Positions 13,258-20,001 of a DNA stretch of 21,787 nt are shown piece after piece. Within the stretch, counting starts at the first letter, position 1. Each line of letters begins with the position of its first letter. The position numbers and the translations under genes are program-made. Source of the DNA: a virus; IMG/VR virus record IMGVR_UViG_3300038682_000244, positions 1 to 21,787 of that record. One strand, 5' to 3'. The notes below the pieces were generated by a model that was not told the origin of the DNA, ran no database searches, and worked only from the letters and a program-made list of their open reading frames with translations.

Positions 13258-13572
13258 ATGTCGACAGAAGAAGAGCATCTTGTCAGTTCGCTTCAGGAAG
13301 TCCTGAACGTGATCGAACAAAACCATCAGCGCGAGCAGAAGATGATCGAACATATCGATAACAGGATGAAAGCCTGTGACGATAATTTGCGAGCAGAGCT
13401 CGAGTTGGTGTTCGCCAGAGCGCGTCAGCGACGCGAATTGATCAAGGCTGACGTGTCAGACGCAATTCACGAGATCGTCGGCGCCAAGCCTCAACTGAAG
13501 AACGTGACACCGCCGCCGCTTCCTTACGATCACGACGCGGATCCTCTCAACATTCACGGAAAGACCCATTGA
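13258..13572 (+). CDS. coiled-coil phage protein of unknown function (104 aa)
   Basis: The start MSTEEEHLVSSLQEV is chosen because GGGG lies 7 bases upstream; TTG/ATG at 13234-13237 is possible but poorly supported. Residues 5-75 look like a continuous charged helix (LNVIEQNHQREQKMIEHIDN). The C-terminus is a Pro-rich flexible tail (VTPPPLPYDHDADPLN). Function unknown. Confidence 0.62.
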   Translation: MSTEEEHLVSSLQEVLNVIEQNHQREQKMIEHIDNRMKACDDNLRAELELVFARARQRRELIKADVSDAIHEIVGAKPQLKNVTPPPLPYDHDADPLNIHGKTH

Positions 13573-13808
13573 TGGCCGAGAAGATCGCTCTCGACCGGCA
13601 GGTCAATGCCGGACAGACGGCTTTGTACCAAGCGCTCAGCGACGGTGTCGTTGAAGACCGGGAAGCCGTCGAGCAACTGTGCAAGACACTTGAGTGGATG
13701 AAAGAGAACGAGGCGACACTGAAGATCGCCATTGAACTGAAGGACGATAGAGCGTTGAAGGCAGCGCTCGAAGAATTTCCAGACGCAGAGGTATCGCTAG
13801 CAGAATGA
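13572..13808 (+). CDS. small helical phage protein of unknown function (78 aa)
   Basis: MAEKIALDRQVNAGQTALYQ begins on an ATG that shares its first base with the previous stop (TGATG). The protein is all-helical and acidic (EDREAVEQLCKTLEWMKENE). It ends with a 4-base overlap into the next gene. No family is recognised. Confidence 0.64.
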   Translation: MAEKIALDRQVNAGQTALYQALSDGVVEDREAVEQLCKTLEWMKENEATLKIAIELKDDRALKAALEEFPDAEVSLAE

Positions 13809-14632
13809 CAGGCAGCCAGCAGCAGCAGCACGACTACTACCACCCTTCTGAACTCTATTCTGAAGGCCGAGTGGTTTATGTGCGCGTTGGCGGAGAAGAC
13901 GTCTACGGGTTCTGTAAGTTCACAGCGGCCGGGAAACAGAAATGGCGTGTTGGAACGTTGCGCGAGGCGCGCGAAGTGCCTGCAAACCGAATTGAGGCTT
14001 GGCGTCCTGTCGATCTTTCGAAATGGCGGGATCCGCTGCCTGATCCAATGGCAATGCAGAAGAACGTTGAATGGGCAAGCTCGCCTGAGCCACCAAGCGA
14101 GCCAGAGAGCTCCATCGGCGACGACTGGTGGGTCAACCCTCGCGTTCGTCTCGGCGGCGCTGGTGAGCCTCCCGTGACCGCTTTGGAGTGCGAAATAAGG
14201 ATACTCCGGCGCATCTGCACACTTGAGATGCTGATGCACGAGCACAAGCGCATAGGAGCGTGCTGGCCAAAAGACCTACTGATCTCGTCCCGCGTTGTTC
14301 AGAAGAACTTGCGATCAAGCCGCACCGGTCGGCTGCCTGGTTTGCGCCAGGAAGACTATCAGGACTTCCATGTTGACGCGTCAGAGCTGGAAGCACGCAT
14401 TGCGCGCTGGGATGCAACGAACCGTGACGTGTCAGACGTCGAAAGCTGGCCGTCAGGACTGGGACCCTACCATTGGGCACATCCAGATGACGCGTTCCTG
14501 TTTCAGTTGAGAGCCGAAAGATATTCGACCGGCGCCGTCGCCCGGGCAATGCGCATTCCAGAAAAGGAAATCGTGCAGGCCTACGCTGATGCGCGCCAGG
14601 AAGCATTCAGGAGATCGCGCAGTGAATCTTGA
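13805..14632 (+). CDS. phage protein of unknown function with HTH-like C-terminus (275 aa)
   Basis: ATGA overlap with the previous gene. The N-terminal ~60 residues look like a small beta-barrel (GRVVYVRVGGEDVYGFCKF, KQKWRVGTLREAREVPANR). An acidic linker follows (SPEPPSEPESSIGDDWW). The C-terminal half is helical, with AVARAMRIPEKEIVQAYAD (about 247-265) resembling a helix-turn-helix. This could be a regulator, but the resemblance is weak. It is one of the longer unknowns of the nin-like region. Confidence 0.7.
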   Translation: MTGSQQQQHDYYHPSELYSEGRVVYVRVGGEDVYGFCKFTAAGKQKWRVGTLREAREVPANRIEAWRPVDLSKWRDPLPDPMAMQKNVEWASSPEPPSEPESSIGDDWWVNPRVRLGGAGEPPVTALECEIRILRRICTLEMLMHEHKRIGACWPKDLLISSRVVQKNLRSSRTGRLPGLRQEDYQDFHVDASELEARIARWDATNRDVSDVESWPSGLGPYHWAHPDDAFLFQLRAERYSTGAVARAMRIPEKEIVQAYADARQEAFRRSRSES

Positions 14633-15140
14633 AGAACTCGATGTCGCCGCTCGCCTTCGGAGGCTGCCGTCTGATTTTGAGGAGGCTTGGCGCCGTGAAG
14701 GGCTGTGTGCCGTTTATCTGGCGAGCTCCGACGGACCTATACCGCGCTATTCCGGCGACAACGCTCTCGGGCGCCCGCTCAAGATTGGAGTGACGGTTCC
14801 GTTTGATGACAACACCAGCCGGCGAATGCTTGAGCAGTGTCCGTATCACGATCTCAAGGTCAAATCGCGGGTCTGGTTCATCGGAGCACACGGTGAAGGC
14901 CGCAAGAAGGCTGAGCGAATGGCGAGGCTGGCCAAGCAATATGTGCTGAAGGACTCCGACGCCATCCGGCGAGGCTGGGCACACATGGCTGGCGACTACG
15001 ACATAGCTTCGCTGGAGCATTGGATTTTTGAGCGCGCCAAGGAACTGCGCATCGACGGATTCAACGATCTTACGATCCTGCGAATGATTGACCGCGTCGA
15101 GCGCGAGAAGATCCTGCTTCGAGGAATGGGAGCGCTTTAG
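14622..15140 (+). CDS. possible GIY-YIG-like protein (172 aa)
   Basis: Start at GTG (MNLEELDVAARLRRLP when read as Met), supported by GGAGA 7 bases upstream and an 11-base overlap with the previous gene. CAVYLASSDG (about 29-38) and RPLKIGVTVP (about 52-61) have the spacing and feel of the 'VY.....G..KIG.T' opening of GIY-YIG and T5orf172-like domains, followed by an Arg-containing helix (TSRRMLEQCP). The C-terminal half is helical. No catalytic glutamate can be assigned with confidence, so the nuclease idea is tentative. Confidence 0.66.
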   Translation: MNLEELDVAARLRRLPSDFEEAWRREGLCAVYLASSDGPIPRYSGDNALGRPLKIGVTVPFDDNTSRRMLEQCPYHDLKVKSRVWFIGAHGEGRKKAERMARLAKQYVLKDSDAIRRGWAHMAGDYDIASLEHWIFERAKELRIDGFNDLTILRMIDRVEREKILLRGMGAL

Positions 15141-15143
15141 ACC

Positions 15144-15473
15144 ATGAACCGGCCAGGCACGCACCACAAAGACAGACTTCGCACGGCGCTTCTTCGTCGG
15201 GACGGAAGACACTGTCACTGGTGCGGCGATCGCATGCGTTGGCCATCCCAATGCGGGACGATTCATAGGCGGGACGACATGACGCTTGAGCACATTCGTC
15301 CGATATCGAGGAGCGGAAACAACAAGCTTTCGAATCTCGTTCTGGCTTGTCGAGATTGCAATGAGGAGCGCGGTGACGAACTTCTGACATTCGTCGACAT
15401 CGTTGCAGCGGAACGGCCAGTACCAACGGCACTGGAAGAGCAGCTTAGAACATGGATGGAGACGGTAGCGTGA
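15144..15473 (+). CDS. HNH endonuclease
   Basis: A 109-aa stand-alone HNH nuclease: HCHWCGDRM (zinc CxxC, about 23-31), the catalytic strand MTLEHIRPISRSGNNKLSNL (about 46-65), and LACRDCNEERGD (second CxxC and the closing helix). All key residues of the HNH/McrA-type beta-beta-alpha-metal fold are present. Small phage HNH proteins act in packaging, homing or host DNA breakdown; with no terminase here, a homing or DNA-processing role is more likely. Its last codons overlap the Fic gene (GTGA). Confidence 0.87.
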   Translation: MNRPGTHHKDRLRTALLRRDGRHCHWCGDRMRWPSQCGTIHRRDDMTLEHIRPISRSGNNKLSNLVLACRDCNEERGDELLTFVDIVAAERPVPTALEEQLRTWMETVA

Positions 15474-15991
15474 CCTTCGGACTTCAGGTTGACAAGCATA
15501 TTAGAGCGGCACACCAAAGTTCTGGGATCAGACACTTTATTGTCGAGAGCAACAAGATTGAAGGCATCGTTCGAACTCCTACTGAAGAAGAGGTTCGAGC
15601 GCATCGAGACTTCATTCGGCGCAAGCGTATCCAGGTTCGGCATGTTGTCGACATCGTAAAGGTTGTTCAGCCGAACGCTGTGCTTCGATCCACAACAGAT
15701 ATTCATGGCGTCAGAGTCGGCAATCACATAGCGCCATCGAGCGGCCCAGAAATTGCCGACCGGCTTTCGTCGCTTTTGAAGCGCATTGCCAGCAACTCCA
15801 TCCATCCATGGGACGCCCACGTTGAATACGAGACGCTGCATCCGTTTACCGACGGCAATGGCCGGTCAGGGCGTGCGATCTGGCTATGGCATATGACCTT
15901 GATTGGCCAGCAGGGCAAAGCCCTAAACCTCGGTTTCATGCATGCGTTCTATTACCAGACTTTGGAGCGAAGCAGCCATGGCCGTAACTGA
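15470..15991 (+). CDS. Fic-domain protein with built-in inhibitory motif
   Basis: A 173-aa Fic enzyme. GTG at 15470 overlaps the HNH stop by 4 bases and has GGAG 8 bases upstream; an ATG at 15452 is possible but without a ribosome site. The active-site loop HPFTDGNGRSGR (124-135) has every conserved residue (catalytic His, acidic residue, Gly-Asn-Gly-Arg, second Arg), so it should transfer AMP or another nucleotide moiety to a target protein. SNKIEG (27-32) fits the (S/T)xxxE(G/N) inhibitory helix at the N-terminus, as in class II Fic proteins, so activity is probably self-restrained. The target is unknown; known bacterial Fic targets include DNA gyrase, topoisomerase IV and EF-Tu. Confidence 0.92.
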   Translation: MTFGLQVDKHIRAAHQSSGIRHFIVESNKIEGIVRTPTEEEVRAHRDFIRRKRIQVRHVVDIVKVVQPNAVLRSTTDIHGVRVGNHIAPSSGPEIADRLSSLLKRIASNSIHPWDAHVEYETLHPFTDGNGRSGRAIWLWHMTLIGQQGKALNLGFMHAFYYQTLERSSHGRN

Positions 15992-16202
15992 TCCATTAAG
16001 CGTTGCCTACAAGGGACTCGTTGAAGAGCTTCTGAGGCGCTGCGAGACCGGCACCGATAGCCATGCTTGCCAGTGCTTGGCAGCACTCAGTCTTCTTGCT
16101 GAAGGCTGGCGCTATGGCGATCCAGATCCGGAAGACGATCCTGGCGGCGGTGAGCGCGTAGTCGACATCAGTCATTATCTGAAACTCAGGGAGGCGGCTT
16201 GA
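15978..16202 (+). CDS. small phage protein following Fic (74 aa)
   Basis: MAVTDPLSVAYKGLVEELLR starts 14 bases inside the end of the Fic gene, with GGAG 10 bases upstream. It is acidic overall, with a helical first half and a DPDPEDDPGGGE linker. It is not an obvious antitoxin: Fic already carries its own inhibitory motif, and no such motif is seen here. Function unknown. Confidence 0.62.
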   Translation: MAVTDPLSVAYKGLVEELLRRCETGTDSHACQCLAALSLLAEGWRYGDPDPEDDPGGGERVVDISHYLKLREAA

Positions 16203-16208
16203 ACTGCT

Positions 16209-16427
16209 ATGGCTGGAATCACTGAAATCACTTTGCAGCAGAAGCTAGACGAAGCTTTGCGGTCGGCCGTGACCGAAGCAGTCGAGAAGGCAGCAGACGA
16301 GGCCGCTGAGAAGGTCCGCGAAGCCGTTCGAAAGCGAATTGGATCTATCGCTGCCGGTCTTACCAGTGAGTACGATCTTATGAGAGACGGGCGGACGATT
16401 GTCATTCGCGTCAAGATTGATGATTGA
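16209..16427 (+). CDS. small phage protein of unknown function (72 aa)
   Basis: MAGITEITLQQKLDEALRSA leads into a long Ala/Glu-rich helix (EAVEKAADEAAEKVREAVRK) and a short beta hairpin at the end (DGRTIVIRVKIDD). The best ribosome-like sequence (GGGAGG) is about 14 bases upstream, a little far. The family is unknown. Confidence 0.6.
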   Translation: MAGITEITLQQKLDEALRSAVTEAVEKAADEAAEKVREAVRKRIGSIAAGLTSEYDLMRDGRTIVIRVKIDD

Positions 16428-16472
16428 ACGCCAAAGGTTGCGCTTCCAGAAGATGAAGTAGAGGACGGATTG

Positions 16473-16805
16473 ATGAGCGTATCACCACTTACAATTCAGA
16501 CAATGCTGGCCTGCTACGTTAGCCCGGAGCCGGACGCCATTATGGGAAAAATATGGTCGAGCCCGGCATGCGTTGACGCTCAACGATGGCTTCAAGATCA
16601 GCAGTTGATAGACGCCGACGGAAGATCCACTTCAAAAGGTGATGCCTGGGTATCTTTCATTTGCGGGGTTCCGTTGCCGGAAGCAGAATGGGTGCTGCCT
16701 GAAGACGCAGTGAAGCAGATGAATCGCGACCTGGATGAACCGCCCAGACCTAACGACAATCTGAAAGCTCTTCTTGCAAAAGAGCCAATCTGGAACGCGT
16801 CATGA
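16473..16805 (+). CDS. phage protein of unknown function (110 aa)
   Basis: The start MSVSPLTIQTMLACYVSPEP is supported by GAGG 8 bases upstream; a TTG one codon earlier is an alternative. The N-terminal half resembles a small helical domain (VDAQRWLQDQQLIDADGRST, which looks like the wing end of a winged helix, then KGDAWVSFICGVPLPE). The 'L...gLI......T.KG..wv' arrangement suggests a winged-helix fold but not a specific function. Confidence 0.66.
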   Translation: MSVSPLTIQTMLACYVSPEPDAIMGKIWSSPACVDAQRWLQDQQLIDADGRSTSKGDAWVSFICGVPLPEAEWVLPEDAVKQMNRDLDEPPRPNDNLKALLAKEPIWNAS

Positions 16806-16975
16806 CAGGCCATCGCATTCGCCTTCCAAAAGGCACCAAGATCAAAGACGGTAAAGTCTTGAACGAGCGCCGTCCGCGGAACGTGTCAGAAGCGATCGCG
16901 ATGAAGAAATCGAAGAAGCAGCGTCCAGTTGCTGCTGGCCGTGTCGAGATAGAAAATTCAAAGAGGTCGAGATGA
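16802..16975 (+). CDS. small basic protein (57 aa)
   Basis: ATGA overlap with the preceding gene, and its own stop overlaps the next start. MTGHRIRLPKGTKIKDGKVL followed by basic clusters (NERRPRN, MKKSKKQRP) gives a very high positive charge, so nucleic-acid binding or an unstructured role is likely. No family is recognised. Confidence 0.52.
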   Translation: MTGHRIRLPKGTKIKDGKVLNERRPRNVSEAIAMKKSKKQRPVAAGRVEIENSKRSR

Positions 16976-17127
16976 ACAGCAAAGAGCTGGCCGCACTGAT
17001 CGACGCGTGCCTGAAGGACGGCGGGCTGGTTCTATCAAAAAGCGAGAACTCGACCAAGAACGTTGGCAAGAAACCGTCACTTGTCTTGGCCGAAACGTTG
17101 AGGCTTCGCAGTGGCGGCAGGATTTGA
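16972..17127 (+). CDS. small protein of unknown function (51 aa)
   Basis: MNSKELAALIDACLKDGGLV starts with AGAGG 5 bases upstream and overlaps the previous stop by 4 bases. It is basic towards the C-terminus (STKNVGKKPSLVLAETLRLR). It is too short for a domain call, but the coupling on both sides fits the pattern of the operon. Confidence 0.5.
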   Translation: MNSKELAALIDACLKDGGLVLSKSENSTKNVGKKPSLVLAETLRLRSGGRI

Positions 17128-17137
17128 GGAACAAGCA

Positions 17138-17629
17138 ATGGCATCGACAAAGATAACTGATCCGCATATTGAACAAGAGTTCATCAAAGCTTGGGCCAAT
17201 TCAGAGGATGGAAAAAGATGGGCCGATCAATTGAAAGCCTGTGTCGTTGAAAGCACGCACTTCGCCAAACTGCTTGACCGGGACGATGGCAGGCCAAACC
17301 TAATGGCCCACAATCCTTACGCCAACATGACAGCAACAGAACTTGCCGATGTCCGCCGCCGCGGCTTAGACCAAGTTGTCGGGCGATCTGCCGAAATTCT
17401 TATTGTTGATGATCCAGTTTGCGACCGACAACCATCGTCAGAAGTTTTAATTCTGCAAGAACGCGTTCGCCATCGGGACAGCGTCATTGAGTACCTTCAA
17501 AAACGTGTCGCTGAACTTGAATCCCAATTGCCACCGGAAGAACAGCCAGACCAATTCGATCCATGCTCAGAACACGAAAATGTATCTGGAGCAATTGCCA
17601 TGCGCCGGGATTGGCAATGGCAGAAGTAG
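17138..17629 (+). CDS. phage protein with coiled-coil tail (163 aa)
   Basis: The start MASTKITDPHIEQEFIKAWA is supported by GAGG 8 bases upstream. The first half is a mixed helical domain (EDGKRWADQLKACVVESTHF). Residues about 110-140 form a leucine-rich coiled coil (LILQERVRHRDSVIEYLQKR, then VAELESQLPPEEQ). The short acidic end overlaps the next gene. Function unknown. Confidence 0.64.
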   Translation: MASTKITDPHIEQEFIKAWANSEDGKRWADQLKACVVESTHFAKLLDRDDGRPNLMAHNPYANMTATELADVRRRGLDQVVGRSAEILIVDDPVCDRQPSSEVLILQERVRHRDSVIEYLQKRVAELESQLPPEEQPDQFDPCSEHENVSGAIAMRRDWQWQK

Positions 17630-17793
17630 CTATCAAGCAGCGCCGTCGGCGCAAGTGTCCACACTGCGGAATTATCTCGATGCGCCCATGCGTTTCTGAG
17701 GAAACCCGCGCGATATGTATCCACTATGCGGCGATAGCTGCGGGAGATAGCGAAAATGCCAAAGGAAAGACTGTTCTCGGTGACACGAGCTGA
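17617..17793 (+). CDS. small zinc-binding protein (58 aa)
   Basis: MAEVAIKQRRRRKCPHCGII gives a basic N-terminus and a CPHC knuckle. Further cysteines at MRPCVSEETRAICIHYAA could complete a zinc site. GGGA lies 6 bases before the ATG. It overlaps the genes on both sides (12 bases and 38 bases). It is one of several small zinc proteins in this phage and has no assigned role. Confidence 0.52.
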   Translation: MAEVAIKQRRRRKCPHCGIISMRPCVSEETRAICIHYAAIAAGDSENAKGKTVLGDTS

Positions 17794-18145
17794 CTGCGAA
17801 TGGAATTACTATTCAGGATCCGGTGCTGGCGGCCAGCACAGAAACAAGCACAGGAATTGCGTCAGGGTATTCCACAAGCCGTCAGGCGCCCGGGGCAACA
17901 GCCAGGACCACAGGGACAAGTTATCGAACGAGAAGACTGCCTTTGAGAGAATGGCACACTCGCCTGAGATGCAGAAATGGCTTCGCATCGAGATGGCGAG
18001 ACATACCGGTGCTCTCGCTGCTGCTGAAGAGGCAACAGACATCGCAATGCGTCCCAGCAATCTTCTCGTTCAAGCGAAGGACGAAAACGGCAAGTGGGTA
18101 GCCTGGGAAGACAGGCACCAAGACGAACCGGAGATTGAGATTTGA
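17756..18145 (+). CDS. GGQ release-factor-like protein (RF-1 domain)
   Basis: A 129-aa protein with YYSGSGAGGQHRNKHRNCVR (about 18-37), the GGQ loop that triggers peptidyl-tRNA hydrolysis in class I release factors, followed by the matching 'VRVFHKPSGARG' strand and NEKTAFERM helix of the RF-1 domain. The stop-codon-reading domains of RF1/RF2 are absent, so it is like ArfB/YaeJ or other stand-alone GGQ proteins that free stalled ribosomes. The C-terminal tail is acidic, unlike ArfB's basic mRNA-channel tail, so it must reach the ribosome differently or act on another substrate. A ribosome-rescue or peptidyl-tRNA hydrolysis role is inferred from the motif. Confidence 0.88.
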   Translation: MPKERLFSVTRADCEWNYYSGSGAGGQHRNKHRNCVRVFHKPSGARGNSQDHRDKLSNEKTAFERMAHSPEMQKWLRIEMARHTGALAAAEEATDIAMRPSNLLVQAKDENGKWVAWEDRHQDEPEIEI

Positions 18146-18348
18146 AGCACCCATTCCTTGATGCAGTCATCCAAGACGGGCCAAACAATGGTTTGACTGT
18201 CGGCCAGTGCATAGCTTTTGGGCTAGCCCTGACAGGGGACAATAATTTTGATGAGGGCAGGGCGGAAAATGTCAGAGACAATTTAACAGAGCGCCGTCTG
18301 AAAGCACAACGAATGCTCAAGATGGGCGATGAGCACAGGAGGGGATGA
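18142..18348 (+). CDS. small phage protein of unknown function (68 aa)
   Basis: This uses a TTG start (MKHPFLDAVIQDGPNNGLTV when read as Met) that overlaps the previous stop by 4 bases, with GGAG 8 bases upstream; no ATG occurs in frame until very late. The protein has a small globular first half and a basic helical end (NLTERRLKAQRMLKMGD). Its stop overlaps the start of the DHH gene. No family is known. Confidence 0.58.
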   Translation: MKHPFLDAVIQDGPNNGLTVGQCIAFGLALTGDNNFDEGRAENVRDNLTERRLKAQRMLKMGDEHRRG

Positions 18349-19310
18349 TGTGGAAGCCTGAAATTTGTATCTATCACGGCAACTGCGATGACGGTTTTGG
18401 TGCTGCTTACGCAGTGTGGAAGCGATGGGGAGACAGCGTCGAATATGTTGCCGGTATCTACGGCAAAGCACCACCAGATGTAACGGACAAGAACGTCATA
18501 ATGGTCGACTTCTCATACAAGCGAGATGTGTTGGCCGCGATGGGGCGTGTCGCAAAATCGATCGTTGTTTTGGATCATCACAAGACGGCCAAGTCGGAAA
18601 TGATGGAGTGGGGATCTAAACAGCCGCCTTCAACACTTGAAAACAAACTCGCCAATTCTGAGTTCGATGTGGCGCATTGCCTGATGCAGAACTGCCTGCC
18701 GATTATCGCTTGGTTTGACATGGATAAATCGGGAGCCCGAATGGCTTGGGAATTCTGCCATCCAGGACTTCCAGTGCCGAAGTTCATTCTGCACGTCGAA
18801 GATCGCGACCTGTGGCGCTTCGATTTGCCGTATACACGTTACGTGTCTGCTGCAATTCGTAGTTATGATCACAGCTTCGAGCGTTGGGATGCTTGGGCCG
18901 ACGATGAGAATCTTATTGGCCTGATCCGCGATGGTGGGGCGATCGCTAGAGCGGAAAAGAAGCTGATAGCGCAGTTCGTAGAACAATCTTTTCAGGACAA
19001 GATCGGCGGATACAAAGTTCCAACGGTTAATGTTCCTTATCACTTTGCCAGTGACTGCGCGAACGACCTTCTTGCGAAATTTCCGGACGCCCCATTTGCC
19101 GCTGCTTGGTTTAAGCGAGGAGATGGTCGGTTTCAGTGCTCGTTGCGCTCAACTGACGACCGCGTTGATGTGTCAAAGGTCGCTGAGACTTATGGTGGTG
19201 GTGGTCATAGAAATGCTGCCGGGTTCGAGGTTCCAAGCGAAGCAGGGTTCCTAAAGGATGATCAGAGCACCATCGCCACTCCCCCACCCTCTGAGACAGG
19301 AGGGGAGTAG
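18348..19310 (+). CDS. DHH/DHHA1-family phosphoesterase
   Basis: A 320-aa phosphoesterase with the DHH motifs in order: ICIYHGNCDDGFGAAYAVW (motif I, paired Asp about 13-14), VIMVDFSY (motif II), VVLDHHKTA (motif III, the DHH signature, about 75-83), and WFDMDKSGARMAWEFC. The DHHA1 substrate-binding domain ends in ETYGGGGHRNAAGFEVP (GGGGH motif). Relatives include NrnA (nanoRNA and pAp hydrolase), cyclic-dinucleotide phosphodiesterases and RecJ. Its size fits the NrnA/GdpP-core group, not RecJ. Possible roles are nucleotide salvage, oligonucleotide recycling, or destroying nucleotide signals of host defence; the substrate cannot be told from sequence alone. AGGAGG lies 5 bases before this ATG. 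Confidence 0.93.
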   Translation: MWKPEICIYHGNCDDGFGAAYAVWKRWGDSVEYVAGIYGKAPPDVTDKNVIMVDFSYKRDVLAAMGRVAKSIVVLDHHKTAKSEMMEWGSKQPPSTLENKLANSEFDVAHCLMQNCLPIIAWFDMDKSGARMAWEFCHPGLPVPKFILHVEDRDLWRFDLPYTRYVSAAIRSYDHSFERWDAWADDENLIGLIRDGGAIARAEKKLIAQFVEQSFQDKIGGYKVPTVNVPYHFASDCANDLLAKFPDAPFAAAWFKRGDGRFQCSLRSTDDRVDVSKVAETYGGGGHRNAAGFEVPSEAGFLKDDQSTIATPPPSETGGE

Positions 19311-19312
19311 AG

Positions 19313-19753
19313 ATGGAGTGTGTCGAAGAAATCCTTGGTTATTCGGAACGTGAAGCAATGGACTGTTTCATTGGTCTGCGCTGGGATGACGACAGCAATC
19401 CAATGCGATGCCGCTATTGTGGTTCTGGGGATCGGTATCTTCGGCGGCTGTCGACCAGACCAGTTATCAAGTGCAATAAATGCGGATGCCATAACGGGGT
19501 TACTGCTGGGACCATATTTCATTCGACAAAGATGACTTTGAAGCAATGCCTTCTAGCTTGTGCATTGTACTGGGACACTTGTGGAATCGCCAAGACATCT
19601 GACTATGAAACGGTCGTCGGCATCACAAACAAATCTGCTTCCGTGCTCAGAAAGAGGCTGGACGAGGTCGAAGGCTGTCCATTCGACTCAAAAAGCCGTT
19701 TTGTAGGGCTTTGGCGGTCAGTTAGAGACAGAAATAGACGGGTGCTGGCATGA
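19313..19753 (+). CDS. free-standing IS1595-type zinc-ribbon protein
   Basis: A 146-aa protein with CRYCGSGDRYLRRL (CxxC about 33-36) and VIKCNKCGCHNGVTAGTIFH (CxxC about 54-57, then V-T-x-G-T-x-F), followed by a helical region (KMTLKQCLLACALYW) and an HTH-like end (ITNKSASVLRKRLDEV). This is the N-terminal zinc ribbon plus HTH of IS1595/ISXO2-like transposases, yet the DDE catalytic domain is missing and the ORF ends cleanly with a 4-base overlap into the next gene. It therefore looks like a domesticated DNA-binding module, perhaps a phage regulator, and not an insertion sequence. No terminal inverted repeats are seen around it. Confidence 0.78.
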   Translation: MECVEEILGYSEREAMDCFIGLRWDDDSNPMRCRYCGSGDRYLRRLSTRPVIKCNKCGCHNGVTAGTIFHSTKMTLKQCLLACALYWDTCGIAKTSDYETVVGITNKSASVLRKRLDEVEGCPFDSKSRFVGLWRSVRDRNRRVLA

Positions 19754-19947
19754 GCGAAGTGGAACAAGAATTCTCCTATTGCCACACCTGCGTATTTTGG
19801 GACGAGGCCGATAAGTACGACAGGAAAAGAACTTCGGCCATGGCTCACGGGAAGTGTAGATGCAGGCCGCCCCAAATTCACAATGGCCATGCTGTTTGGC
19901 CAATCACTGAGGCTGGTGATTGGTGCGGCGAACATGAGGGACACTGA
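19750..19947 (+). CDS. small cysteine-rich protein (65 aa)
   Basis: ATGA overlap with the previous gene. Conserved-looking positions are FSYCHTCVFWDEA, KCRCRPPQI, VWPITEAGDWCGEHEG: two CxxC/CxC knuckles plus a final Trp-Cys-Gly. This pattern recurs in small phage proteins annotated only as hypothetical. It probably binds one zinc ion. Function unknown. Confidence 0.68.
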   Translation: MSEVEQEFSYCHTCVFWDEADKYDRKRTSAMAHGKCRCRPPQIHNGHAVWPITEAGDWCGEHEGH

Positions 19948-19950
19948 CCC

Positions 19951-20001
19951 ATGAAAATCCTTGAACCAACACCTGAGTACATCAAAAGGATGGGGGAGTG
20001 A
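19951..20001 (+). CDS. possible 16-aa mini-ORF before dUTPase
   Basis: MKILEPTPEYIKRMGE begins 3 bases after the previous stop and ends at the base where the dUTPase ATG begins. A GAGGG lies 10 bases upstream of its ATG. It might couple translation into the dUTPase gene or be meaningless; its fit between its neighbours is the main support. Confidence 0.28.
   Translation: MKILEPTPEYIKRMGE

Noticed and set aside
15470-16202. Fic plus following 74-aa gene as a classical toxin-antitoxin pair
   Set aside because: The inhibitory motif is inside the Fic protein itself, and the following gene lacks one and comes after, not before, the toxin.
19313-19753. Insertion sequence of the IS1595 family
   Set aside because: There is no DDE domain, terminal inverted repeats or target duplication, and the gene is tightly coupled to both neighbours.
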